Source of the DNA: Funneliformis mosseae
Lineage: Eukaryota; Glomeromycota; Glomeromycetes; Glomerales; Glomeraceae
Direction: 5' to 3'
Assembly (NCBI GenBank): GCA_910592005.1
Contig: CAJVPP010000004.1
Span: 1-64,000 of the forward strand
Length of the DNA stretch: 64,000 bases
Shown here: positions 1 to 11,878 of the stretch, one piece after another
How positions within the stretch are numbered: the stretch's first letter is position 1
How the letters are laid out: each line of letters starts with the position of its first letter
The notes under the pieces: model-generated
Told to the model about the DNA's origin: nothing
The model's input: only the letters and a program-made list of their open reading frames with translations
Database searches by the model: none
Translations under genes and position numbers: made by a program

Positions 1-1464
1 AAACAAGTACAAGATCATGTTTCTAGCATTTGTGGTTGATGAGTTATAGCCGTTCAAAGGTAACCAATCACACTTGCGTTTCTTTTGGTAGCCACTGTAA
101 CTTTAAAGTACTTTTAATTTTTTTGTTTGATTTAGGACAACTTTTTGATTTTTAGTTAAATTCAAACTTTTATTTTTAGTTTCTTAAGTAGAAAAAAAAG
201 GTAATCTAAATTAAAGTATTATAAGTTTTATTATTTAAGTTTCAAATATTTTAAACTTATTTAAACTAAATTTTAATATTTATTTACTAGAAAATTTAAA
301 TACTTCTTATTTTTCCAATTCTTTTTTTTATAAAGATTAACTTTACTATAAAGATCTGTTTCATTATCTTTATTATCTAAATATTAAAATATTATTACAA
401 ACTAAAAATTCTTTCACATAATTCTTTTTTTTAAACCTAATTATCATTCTAACTATTAATATTCTTTTTTTAAAACAAAATTTTAAACTGTCACATTCTC
501 TAACTATCATTATTTCTTTTCTTTTTTCATTTTCTTCTTTAATTTTATATTCAGTTTTTTTTTATAATTTTTTTTCTAATTTTTGTTAAAAAAAAATTTT
601 TTTAAAACAAAGCTTACTATTTTTACTCAATGTTTAAAATTACAGTTATAGGCTAATCTATATGTCAAGAATAAGTATAATTTAAACATTTATAAATTTA
701 TTCTATTTGTAAGTTTATTTTTTATTTTATTTATATATTATTATTATAATAAATAATAGAACTAATTAACATATAAAAATAAGAATTTTATTATTAAGTT
801 TCTATTTTGTTAGTTTTAAAAACTAATACTTTTTGAATTTTTTTAGATAAATAATGATAAAAATTAGATTCTTTTAAATAATTTATCAACTATAGTTAAA
901 ATTATGATAAAAAATTTAATTAAATTATTAGTTGAACTAAGGTCTAACCATATTAAATCATATGATAAAAACTGATATTTATTGTAATTCTTAATCTTAA
1001 AACTAAACTTAATTAATTCAGTTACATAACCAGTTTAAAACTAGTTTATCTTAACCTAATAGTATATTCAGAATTGATTAATTACAAATTTATAATGAAT
1101 TTAACAATTTTTTTATAATTTAGGTGTGATTACGACTTTGCTAATTTTTTTGTAATTTTTATGATATTTGAATCTAATTGGATAATTAAAGTCATATAAT
1201 ATTACATAAAAATCTAAATTGATAATCTAAAAAAATTTTCACGTAAAAATAGTCATATCTCATATATATTTATTATAAAATTCTAAATACTAAAAAAATT
1301 ATATTATACAAAAAAATGTATTATAATGTCATTTTTGTAATATACAAATTGATCATGAAAAAAAAATTTTGTAGATAAGCATGTTAAAATAGCAAAATAT
1401 ATTAAAAATAAAACTAAAAGTAATAATTCTTTGTCAATTCAAAAATCTTTATCTTCATTTGAAA
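1..1464. other. AT-rich DNA, no gene recognised
   Basis: This stretch is dominated by A and T runs, with stop codons in every frame. I see no protein motif, RNA gene or clear repeat. It is probably old decayed transposon DNA, judging from the relics that follow. Confidence 0.5.
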
Positions 1465-1629
1465 ATATAGATCCTTTGCAATAGAAAAGGGGAAACAGCT
1501 GAAAAAAATCTATTTTACTTTTATATGCCAAATATGATTTTTAGATCAAAATATATTTAGATTTAGCATTAACTCATTTTTTATTTTTTTTGTTTGTTTT
1601 CTTCTTTTCTATTACAAAGGTCCCATATA
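1465..1629 (+). mobile_element. Short inverted-repeat element (MITE-like), copy A
   Basis: The ends are imperfect inverted repeats of about 30 bp. The left end reads GATCCTTTGCAATAGAAAAG and the right end is its near reverse complement, finishing AAAGGTCCCATAT. The interior carries a conserved stretch (TATATGCCAAATATGATTTT) that recurs in the copies at 35552 and 43302. There is no coding capacity, so it would depend on a transposase supplied elsewhere. The target duplication is unclear because the flanks are themselves ATAT-like. Confidence 0.7.
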
Positions 1630-1889
1630 TTAAATAAAAGAAAAAAAATAAATAAAGAAGTAGTAGAGGTTTTTACATATATAGATATTTCTTTGAAAAA
1701 AATTATGAAATTAAGACCATTTTATTAAAGCATTATAATAATAGTATAAATATGTAATTTTATTTAATATTTTAATTTTAATTTGAACTTATATTTATTT
1801 TATTTATTAATATATTTATTTATTTTTAAAAGATTTAATTACTAAAGTAATTCTTCTTTATAAAAAATACCTTTTATTATCATATAATA

Positions 1890-3240
1890 TTGAATTTTAA
1901 AAACTAAAAAATGATATTGTTAACAAAATTATTAGCTTAATAATTGATAAAACAGCAGATTATTGTAATTGATATGCTATTAATCTCTTATTTAATTTTA
2001 ATAATCAAATTAAATTAGTTAGAACTAAGTTTTTACCTAATGTTAATAATTCATCTATTTTACAATTTGTTATGAATAATATTTATTTTTATAATATTTT
2101 TTATCAAAATATTATTTTTTTTATTTTTGATAATATTTCTTATATGAAATTAACATATTTTTACTTATCTCCTTTTTTACTAAATTTAAAATATAATTGT
2201 TGTTTAGCATATATTATCAATTTAATTAATAAAATATAGGTGAACTTTCATAAATTTGAATTAATTGATATACTAATTATGAATATTAAAATAATATTTA
2301 CTTATAATTTATAAAGAAAAAGTTGGTAAAAGAAACATTTATTATAAGTGTTGAATCATCTACTTTAGCACTACTATCTATAAAGATATGATAGAATTTA
2401 TGGTTTTTATTTTTATATTGAATCAAACCCTTATATTTTCACTTAATTACTTTTATTATTGCAGAATATTTTATTAATAATAATTCAAAATTTATTTAAG
2501 TTCTTTATAACTTTTATCAAAATAGAAATCATGTTTTATGTGTTAAAATATTTATCTATTTTATTATATATATTACAATTAATAAGTAAATTTATATTAA
2601 ATGAATTTATTAATTTTATTCTTATTTAGGTTAATTAATGATTTTGAATTCTTTAAAATAAGAAATAAGATTATAATTCTATTTACTTATTCTCAGATAA
2701 TGGCTCTTCAAGTTTTTCTTTCATCAGAAATATGAAATCCTCTAATTTCAAATGAGATATTTCAAATTTTAAATGAAGTAAAGCAAAATTTTAGACAATT
2801 TATTTCATTATTTTCTAAAGCTTTTACATTACTATATGAAAAATATGAAAAAATACATATTTCATCATCTAGCTTTATCATTATTCAAAATAATATAATG
2901 TTTTGATCCAAGATTTATTCAATTTAATATAGCTAATTATAATATAGAAAATTTTAGAATTATTAAATAATTTTATTCTCTTATAGATACTTTAATACAA
3001 GAATGAGTTATTTACTGTAGATTTAATGAATCTATTGAAGAATTTAAAGATTTAAATATATATTGATAGGTAAAGCACATGTATTTCTAGAACTTAGTTC
3101 ATTAGCTTTAATATATATATAGTTACATATCTGGTATAGATATTGAACATAATTTTTCTAGTTATAAAGTATTTTATCAGATAGAAGAGTAGCACTTAAA
3201 GTATTCAAATGCTTAATTTTCTTTATTTTAATCTTGGTAA
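1890..3240 (+). pseudogene. hAT-type transposase relic
   Basis: On the plus strand a broken reading frame gives recognisable hAT transposase pieces. Near 1945-2000 it reads IIDKTAD..., which fits the family's D-E-T-T-D catalytic start. Around 2190-2260 it reads NCCLAYIINLINK, the usual NCxAHxxNL block. Around 3120-3180 it reads SGIDIEHNFSSYK, the C-terminal hAT dimerisation motif (usually SGxDVERSFSSYK). In-frame stops interrupt it many times, several at positions expected to be Trp, Arg or Gln. It lies just downstream of the short element at 1465. The family call is confident; the limits and any terminal repeats are not resolved. Confidence 0.65.
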
Positions 3241-3760
3241 TAGTACTGATATATATAGTTTAGTTAGTGATAAATAATAAAAAATGTAATATTTGGTTAT
3301 ATAAATAAATAAAATTGTATGTGAAGTTCAAAAAAATTATTTATTTTACTAGTTATGGCATATTAAAATCTACATACTCTTAAGAATTTTTAGCTGAAAT
3401 TATGATCATGATTTTTACAATTTCATAATTTTTATCCCAAAATTTTTAGGTCATCATGTCAACAAATTCTGAATACCCTATAATTTAGATGGTGATTACC
3501 TAATATAATATATCACCTGCAGATTTATCTGTAAAATGCATCTTATAGTACACATCTATAAAATATTGTATTACGAGATCTTTTTTATATTTATATTTTC
3601 TATCTAAACTAACTTAAAGTAACCTGATAACTTGACAAAACTATTGTATGCCTCTTAATTTAAACAAAAGATAAAAATATAGTTATTTTAGAAAGTTTTT
3701 AGCTTTTTTTGTATTTTTGTCTTTTCTTATTCTGCTACAGTTTAAAGGTTAGGAAAATAA
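3241..3760. other. AT-rich spacer
   Basis: No gene, RNA or repeat recognised. It separates the hAT relic from an unrecognised coding relic. Confidence 0.4.
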
Positions 3761-4039
3761 TTTGACCCTGAAGATTTCTACCTTCTCTTTATCCTGGAAT
3801 TCTGTAAGAAAAAAGATGATTTCTCGCTTAATAAAGTGGTTGAGTATATTCTTGTATCAAAGTTCATTTCATACGTTGTAGAAAATGCAGATGAAAATTA
3901 AAGGAAGGTGGTTTCTATTTTTAATAAAGATGGTAATCTAAAAGTGAGTCTAGTTAGGTTCATTATTGACATATATATTAACACACAAAGTATTGAAGGA
4001 ATAGAAAAGAAGTTGAACACTATCAAAATAACCACCTAA
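3761..4039 (+). pseudogene. Unrecognised coding relic
   Basis: An open stretch of 93 codons begins FDPEDFYLLFILEF and runs to a TAA at 4037, broken once by an in-frame TAA near codon 49. Amino-acid composition (KVVEYILVSKFISYVVENA...) looks protein-like and is richer in G and C than the flanking DNA. I do not recognise a family. It may be an upstream exon of the broken gene that follows on the same strand, or a separate relic. Confidence 0.35.
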
Positions 4040-4410
4040 ATAACCTCACAACACGTTAAGTTAACTATAGAGACTAATTATAAATTTTTTTTGGTGAACT
4101 TCTTTTTAAATCTGTATGAAAGTCAAAGATAACTCATCCTAGTGCTAAGAACAACTTGTTCGTTTGCAGTTCCTAAATGTTTTATCTTGAATGTATTAAA
4201 ATAAGTTAGTAGACTATAATTCACTTTTACGTTTTTAAGTCCTGAACTTAATGAAAATCTACTAAATTTTTCTGATATGACATCAAGCTTAAGAAAATTG
4301 AGAAAGAAAACAGTTAATAAAAAAGAAAATAGATCAAGCTGAGATATTTGTTAATTTAATTTGAATAATAGTGTATGTGAACTATACTAATTATTTCTTA
4401 CTGTTTGCAG

Positions 4411-6473
4411 TTACAATTTGATTTAGATCAATTCTTAGCTGAAAATAAGGATCAAGTTATCTTAAACAAGACAAAGTTAGGTATTTTATCAGATAGGAAG
4501 AATTCCAAGAAGAAAGCTATCCATACAGGCAAGGATGATATAGATACATTAACATCACTCACAGAAAAAGTAACAATTGCTCTTCAAAAATATTTTTCTG
4601 TCTATATTAATTTTTATGTTTACATTAAAATTTTGTATTTTATAAGAGATGAATAGTTTTTTTTTCAAAGCCTTACTGAACAAACTAATGCAACTATAAA
4701 ATGGTAAAAATCAGATTAAAAGATATTTCTGATGAGAAGGATGAGGTATAACATTCATATTAAATAATTATTAATATTAATCTTCAGATTCAGAGATTTA
4801 TACAAGATTGTATTTACCTATCTAATGCTTTTTATAACCGCTTTAAGAAGTATCAGCTCATAAAATTATAGTTTGTAAAGTACAAGAATGTAAAGCTTAT
4901 GTATAACTTTCTATATTTAGACCAAAAAATATGTCTTAAAAATGAAGCATTCAAAACCAGAAAATGATAGCGAAAAGTTTTCTAATTATCCATCCTTCCT
5001 CTTCTGATGTAGGATTTGATGATGAAGAAATAAAGGTTGATTTATGAATATTAAAAAGGAATTACTACGAGAACTAATAAATTAGATATGTACATATTAA
5101 GATCTTGTATTTTTATTCTGCATATCGCTTCCATTTTTTAGTGAAAAGTTGGTAACATTAATGTATTTTAAAGATTTAGAAAATATTAAATAGAGGTACT
5201 TGAGAAGATAAAAACTAACAGATTAAAGTGAAGTGATTTTTATGTAATGTTGTAAGTATTTATAGACATGTAATAATATTAGTAATTTGGTGATATATTA
5301 TGCTAATGATTTCTATGCTTACTTGATAGAGCATTGTCTTCAATAATTGTTCTCAGCTTATATTTTCACTAATTGTGAATGGCAGATGATTATACGTGAA
5401 AATCCATATCTTATAACTGATCTGGTACTTCTAACAGAGGTTTTATTTTCTTTACAGAATGCATTGGCCAATTTCTTGAAAGAAAAGACCGCCTTTTTAT
5501 CCATAGGCAATTCTGAAATCGGCCAAGTTGTTTCTCAAATCTTTAATGACATGTAAGCTTTCATTTTATAAAGCGTGTAAAATGAGATCAGATCTGCCTC
5601 TTAACTTTTTTTTTCACACTTAACAGGTGTAGTAGTGTTCCTGACATTACCCCAACTAAAACATCAGAAGATGAGCACTGTTTCAAGTTGCTACATCCAG
5701 GGTTGGGAAATTAGTACAGTTAGTATAGCTTAGTACAGTACAGTACAAGTACAGGGTCAAAATTTATCTAGTACATACAAATTTTCCAACCCTGGCTACA
5801 TCCAATCATCCGACCATTGTTTTTTACTAGTCATACAAAGAATACAATATTCAGTTGAATCGTGCCACAAATGGTACTGCAACAAGGCCGGATTTTTCGT
5901 GATTAGTCAACGAGATACCTATTTTGAATTCGGAAATTAAGCCATCTGGATTCACACCTCTTCAACAACAAAAAGATAGGTTGAAAGTGCAGTTACGAGG
6001 GCGTAAATCCATCAATCAGTTGTTAAAAGCGAAAGGTGGTCCGGAGGAAGCGGTATTGTTAACAAATCAAGGTGTGTTTGCTTGTAATTGATAAGGCTTG
6101 ATTTTACTTCAATTAATGAAGTATATTAAACCCATAACCATTACCTTCAGGAGATTTGGTGGAGTCGGACACTATGGACCTCAAATACGATGGACTTTAC
6201 CGATCATGGCCTTTTTTAACTACCCGGCTGGCTAAAGATAAAACCACTATTGCTAGAATCAAACATTCGGCATTTTATGGCACTAGAGGCACATATATAC
6301 TATATTTCCATTTTTGAATTTGCAATGAAACAATTAATGATATCTTTCTTTTATATTTTGCATCGTTAGGAACAGTCGAATTTGTCAAAAGTGACACAAC
6401 TACTCCACCATTGCAAATACAGTATATGCGAGACTTACCGGATATTCCGCAAAGGAAAAAGTTACTTAATTAG
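4411..6473 (+). pseudogene. Unrecognised multi-exon gene, broken
   Basis: Several plus-strand blocks look like exons bounded by splice sites. They are 4411-about 4596 (LQFDLDQFLAENK...), 5458-5552 (NALANFLKEK...), 5627-about 5690 (MCSSVPDITPTK...), about 5803-6071 (...PSGFTPLQQQKDRL...), 6151-6288 (GDLVESDTMDLKYDG...) and 6370-6473 (GTVEFVKSDTTTPP..., ending TAG). The joins at 5552/5627 and 6071/6151 keep frame. The intron 6289-6369 would need a GC donor. A 97-bp hAT-type element sits inside the fourth region, and at least two in-frame stops plus a frame change lie around it, so this copy is probably dead. I do not recognise the product. Pale similarity to a transposon or effector protein is possible but not shown. 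Confidence 0.4.
5698..5794. mobile_element. 97-bp hAT-type MITE with 8-bp target duplication
   Basis: The element starts CAGGGTTGGGAAAT and ends ATTTTCCAACCCTG, a near-perfect inverted terminal repeat of the hAT superfamily type. It is flanked on both sides by the identical 8-mer GCTACATC (5690-5697 and 5795-5802), the target-site length made by hAT transposases. The interior has repeated AGTACAG units. It has no coding capacity. It lies inside the unrecognised pseudogene, and removing it with one duplication leaves a longer open stretch. Intact ends and a perfect duplication suggest a fairly recent insertion. Confidence 0.92.
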
Positions 6474-6739
6474 GTATGGTTAAGTTAAATGTGCACGTTT
6501 ATTGTTTCAAGCATTTTAACATGTAATCGTAATCACTATGTAATAATCAAAAAATAATAAATAATATACTTTATTGCTTTTGCGTTTTAAATAAACATAT
6601 CTGTTTGACTGTATAACCCGTATTGTTATCTTAATAAAACAAATTTCATCAGAATAAACTTTACTCAAAATTGAGTCCGTTATGAAAGATAACACATGTA
6701 TAATGATTGATCACAAATGCATTTAAAAGTTTCGAGTTT

Positions 6740-8935
6740 ACTCAATGAGACCCAATTCCTGAAGATGCTCTGGAATAATTATATATGGGTCTTCGTAATA
6801 CCAAAAATGCCTTAGTGCATCAAATAATCAATATTTCAAGAACTATACAGCAATATGAAGCTAAAATGAAATGGTAATATTTTCACTAAAGTCTATTTGA
6901 AACAATGAAAAATAATTTAATTTCCGTCTTTCCGTAATTTTTAGGTATTTTTATGCAAAGAAATATATTATGACGAAAAGTGTGGAGAATATATCTTGGA
7001 AAGTGATAGATAATAATTATTTAATATGTAGTTAGTATTTAGTATAGCGATGTTATTAACTTTATTATATATATGCAATTACAGAACGTTATAAATAATT
7101 ACTGATAATACAAGTTGGTACTATATCCATATGCGGCAAACCTAATGACGCTAAGGTTTGACCATTGAAGGCACATTTTAATGGTATCCCAAAATGCAAT
7201 TGCAGTTCCTGTATTCATCATACTTTCATCAGCTTCATTCATATCCTTATAGATCTTCTGAACTTCGTCTATTATTAAAATAGATGGAACTTTTCGACAT
7301 TGTCCTACCCATTCACACCATTCTACACCGACAATCTTCTCCCACACCTCACAAAATGTGTCATATTCGCAATTCTTTCCCACAGAAAGACCCCATAGCA
7401 ATAGCCTGTTCAAAATTGATCGGTCGCATTTAATTTTATTCTGATTGGGCTGGTGCGACACGACCGATTTTCTGATCTTTAAGACCTAAATTTTTTTTGA
7501 GCTTTTAGATCAACCGCGAATACTTCGAGTATTCTTTTTTTTAAACATGTCTTCTCACCAAATTCAAAACGTTCGAAGCCTTACAACAGTTAAACAATCT
7601 TCAAAGGTGTATTAACCTTTAACGCAAAGACCTTTAGCACCAGCACTTTTCATGCAAAGAAATTTAGCACCAAGAACTTTGGAGTTAGCACCTTTAACAC
7701 AAACTAATCCAAATAATATTTTAATGGGTTATGGAACCGGAAATTTTTTGGTCCCGAGACCAAATATTCAATACATATAAAAAAATGAAGTTGGTGGTGT
7801 AATGCCATTCAGTACATGCAAATCTGAAGTTAATGACTATTCTTTACAAAAAAAAGCTGATTCATTCAATGACGAAGCTATACCTATTGATATTTTGAAT
7901 GTAAATGCTCATCTAATTCGAATAGTATATTTTCGATAAGTTTCTCTTCTATAACTTGCAATACGCAATCTAAAATAGAGAAATTTTATTGGATAAATTT
8001 TGTACAACACAAATCGACCGAAAAATGCGACCGATTAATTTTGAACAGGGCTAATGAAACCCTTAATCCTCTGAGTAGTTTTGAAGAGTTAACTACTAAG
8101 TAATTCTCCAATAATTGGGATAATAAAGTTTTGCCAGAATAGGGAGGAGCCTGGACAAGAATCACCCTTTTCTCCTCAAGTCTTTTGGCCAGACAAGACA
8201 CAAGATCAGATCTTTGGTTGGTATCAGGGTGAGTAAGAGAGATACCCTCAACAGTAAATGCATTCTGCTCAGATTTATTTAGCGACGTACCACCAAGACC
8301 ATCTAAAGAGAGGTTGAGGTTAAAAAAATATATAAGATTGTGATTAAAAATATCAACTTACACATACGTACCTTGTCGAGGCAGATAACCAAGGTCTGTA
8401 ATCTTACGAGATATGTCAGTGAGCCCTTGATCTAGCACAAGCAAGCAGAAATAAAGGTGATCAATACATTATATAGAAAACAGAATAGCGAAATTATCAT
8501 TTTTCGAGAAATAAAAAATTAGGAGACACTTACTAGTGGAGGCGAACAGTGGCGGTTGTACGATAATGCGGATTTTCTTGGAGTCATACTTAAAGATGTC
8601 GCCAAATCACTAAATGGAGACAACTTTTCACCTCGATTTCTTGTATAGTAATATTTTCTTTATCCACATCACGGGATCTGCTTTGAAGTGTTTTCAGTTT
8701 AACGTTCGCCGTATCACCAGGAATATCCACCTTCCATAGATCCAAGTTTCTGGCATTAATACTTTTATAATCTTCTCATAGATTATTTCTCTGAGTTTCG
8801 ATTTGGTCATTTTGTCGTCGCCTGTAACTTCAAAGGACCTCTCAAGGTCGTCACCTACCACAAAACAAAAAAATACCATGATTCCGGTGGTATATCTGCA
8901 AACGAGAAATCGAGAGTTAAAAACAAGGGTCAAAA
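6740..8935 (-). pseudogene. Crinkler-type protein with P-loop ATPase domain, broken
   Basis: Read on the minus strand, exon-like blocks follow the Crinkler (CRN) plan. First is a ubiquitin-like header (GDDLERSFEV..., TKSKLREIIYEKI, LDLWKVDIPGD; about 8690-8860). Next come KKIRIIVQPP (about 8535-8590), a linker (about 8375-8435), and an ATPase domain with Walker A (VQAPPYSGKTLL, near 8130-8165) and Walker B (SILIIDEVQKIY, near 7250-7290). A final block at 6740-6830 ends at a stop. Crinklers are modular proteins first known as oomycete effectors and also abundant in Rhizophagus-type fungi. This copy is dead: the header needs at least two frame changes, and a 645-bp element separates Walker A from Walker B. 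No first exon with the usual start was found; a foldback repeat lies where it should be. Confidence 0.7.
7405..8049. mobile_element. 645-bp insertion with 26-bp inverted ends
   Basis: The ends match at 25 of 26 bases as inverted repeats (left end begins CCTGTTCAAAATTGATCGG at 7405; right end finishes ATTTTGAACAGG at 8049). The insertion splits the ATPase domain of the Crinkler pseudogene between its Walker A and Walker B motifs. The interior, on the plus strand near 7545-7930, holds an interrupted protein-like stretch with a repeated LAP motif (PLAPALF, NLAPRTL, LAPLTQT) that I do not recognise. Flanking duplications are not convincing (AGCAATAG against GCTAATGA), so the transposon superfamily is undecided. 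Confidence 0.75.
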
Positions 8936-8967
8936 GATCAACTTCAGCAAAATATCAAATAAAGACC

Positions 8968-9142
8968 TTTCTGTATAGCAAATGTATCGAACTTGACCCT
9001 CCTCGTGGTCCTGTCTTGACCCTCTTGCCGATCTTATTGTAAAAACAATTGTTATTTATATAGTTATTGGCAAGAGGTCAACTTAATACCATAAGGAGGG
9101 TCAAGTTCAATACTTTTGCTTATTTTGTATAAAATCTTTTAT
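8968..9142. repeat. Foldback inverted repeat
   Basis: The left arm (about 8968-9035) and right arm (about 9065-9142) are imperfect inverted repeats sharing ACTTGACCCTCC and the flanking AAAGA and CTCTTGCC blocks, with a short AT loop. The structure could fold into a long hairpin. It is probably a MITE or foldback element and sits at the 5' end of the Crinkler pseudogene. Confidence 0.7.
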
Positions 9143-11878
9143 TTTTTTTCATATTTTCAGGTGGGAAGATTTCAGTTTGTACTGATGAACCGCTCGATTG
9201 ATTCATGTATTTATATTAAATCGGCAAAAATCGGTTGATATATGACGAGTGACGAAATGTTCTAGATACTTCGAAAATTTTTATCAGGGGGTAACATAAT
9301 GGTTATGATCTATGATCTTAGTGAAACTTAGGTTGGTCGCTAAATCGGTTATCTTCGTTAATTGCGTAATTACGATAAATCCTCAATATAAATAATACTG
9401 TTCGAAAAGCGCCAAAATGTTTGGTGAAGCCCAGAAATATAAATTTGCAAATTTGCCCAGTTAAGTTGACCGGAATTTAAGATTATCATTATTATCTAAT
9501 GGAAAATGGGGCATCCTAGTCCTAACCCTCGTTTGCGCTTTAGTTTATTTGAATTCATTTTTAAGGGTCATTCGAATGACATGCCAACATTGAACGTAAA
9601 AATAGGTTGATTCTAGTAAGTTATCAACCAAATTAAAAAAAAAGATCTCACTCACCAAGGAATGTTATATATTCCAAATTTGATAAAATACAATGTTTTA
9701 GTGAACAAAAATTGAGCATAATTAACGAATTATAGTATTTTGAATGTGGTTAAATAATTATACATGCATGGTATTAATTTACCAAATTCCACAGAATAAA
9801 ATATTTCGAAAAATCGGTGCCTCCCAACAGCACTAGGTTTACCTCCTCCCGGAGCTATTTATAAAAAAGAATTTTGATGTTAACTTATGTGACAAAAGGG
9901 TGTCACATTTATTCATCACAACAATATATGATGATAATATTTTTTATTAATTTTTGTATTTTAGAAATAAGTATCATAACAAAAAATTTTTATAAAAATT
10001 ATTTTTTAGATATCAAATATATGAAATATATGCTGTTAATTTCAAAAAAAAAAAAAAAAAAAAAAAGTTAATATCTATTTGCAATCTCTGTTTTATTTAT
10101 TTTTTTTTTTACGGATCTTCGACTTGCGGGATTCCAAATAAGCCTACTTGAGGTGTTTTTAAGGTAGTGCATACTAAGCCCTCTTTTCTACATTTCTTAC
10201 ATTACATTACAATTACTTCGAAACATAAGCAAAACAAACATAATATCCTTTTTTTCTTTTAAAAAAAAAAAAAATTTACTATCATGTGGCGCCCACGTTT
10301 TTTTATTTTTATTTGAGGCTTTTAATTATGAAATTTGCCATATTAGGAAAATAATAAATAATAATAATAAATAATAAATGAAATAAAATAAAATAAAATA
10401 AATAATTCATTCTTTAAAACAAGAATGTTAACAAGTTTTTTACGTTTTAGAAATTTTTTTTTATTAAAATTATTTTTTTGCTAAGCAAAATTTATTAAAA
10501 GTTGTTTATAAACAGGTTTCGGGTATACCTTTATTTGTATAATCATAATTTAAAAAAAAATCTTGGACTCAACCTGTTTTTTTTTTTTTTTTTAAATTAT
10601 AATTTACCAAAAAAATTAATCGAAAATATTTTAAAATTACATAATAACAATATAAATTTCATAACAATTGTATATATTACAAGGAATTAAAAAAATCCCA
10701 AAATAAAACTTTATTTTCATATTATATATAAAACCCACTAACGATAAAAATAAAATAATATGAAATCAATCACGGTTAACCATTACCCGTAAAGAGACAA
10801 ATATATTTTTTTAATTTGCAAAAAAAAAAAGAATCAAACAAAATAAAAAAGGAAAAAGAAAAACTATATATAAAATCATTTTTAAAGATTTTTGGTGATT
10901 TTTTTTAATGACTAAAAAAAGATAAAGACAAAAAAGTAAAGAAAAAAACTTATATACAGATAAAATAAAATAAAATAAAATAATAAAAAAAGATAATATT
11001 TATATATTTAAAATTTTTTCGAGTTAAAATCTTTGGGAAAATGAAAAAAGAAAAATATATATAGAAGGGAAGAAAAGAAATTTTGTACAAGTGTTAAAAA
11101 AAAAATAATTAGCAAATCCTCCAAGACCAATTTCAAATATTTATGCTAAACTAACCATGTTATTGAAAACATTGGAGGACGAAAAGAAAAAAAAAATAAT
11201 ATGAAACGTGCGATTGTGTAAAAAATATATATATATATATATAATATATATATTATAATTCTAAATTTCTTACGCCTAAGCTTTTTTTTTTTTTTTAATA
11301 TACCAAATGTCCAACAACGATTGAAACTTTTCACAATAAAATTTAACTCATCTATACCAAATTCTAAAGAAGTTTTTTATATTGGTACTTCAAATTAAAA
11401 AAAAAAAAAATAAAATAAAATAAAAAAAATTGTTTGGTGTCGTTGAAAAGGGTCTCATTAATCACACACCAACGGTTTTTGATGCCATAATGAAATTTTT
11501 TGGGGTCCGGGAATAATCAAATGCAAAAAAATAAGTAAGGGAAAAACAAAAGTAATTGTGCATTATGCAAGAAAACATAAAAATATACACGATGAATACA
11601 AAGAGATAAATAAGGATAACATGTTTTTCTTTCTTTCTTTCTTTTTTTAAACAAATCCGAAAATCCATCCATTCATGCGAAGAGGAAAAAAAAAAAAAGA
11701 AGGAAAATTTGTTTTTTAACAATAAAAAAAGAAGAGATGTATTGAATTGACAAGACAAATAATAATAATAATAATATAAATATATATATTCATGGAAACT
11801 TTCATATTCAAAGGCCAAAACATACAAAATATGATATATATTTATATATAAATATATAAACTTTATACAGTAACGGAT
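9143..11878. other. Intergenic DNA downstream of the homeobox gene
   Basis: No gene is recognised. From about 10030 the DNA is rich in poly-A and poly-T runs and AAAAT/TAAAA microsatellites (10379-10403, 10963-10985, 11397-11430), with an AT dinucleotide run near 11225-11250. The part next to 11878 is presumably the 3' untranslated region of the homeobox gene. Confidence 0.5.

Noticed and set aside
11146..11827. Minus-strand open stretches rich in Phe, Tyr, Ile and Lys downstream of the homeobox gene
   Set aside because: They arise from poly-T and AT microsatellites in the probable 3' untranslated region, with no conserved motif.
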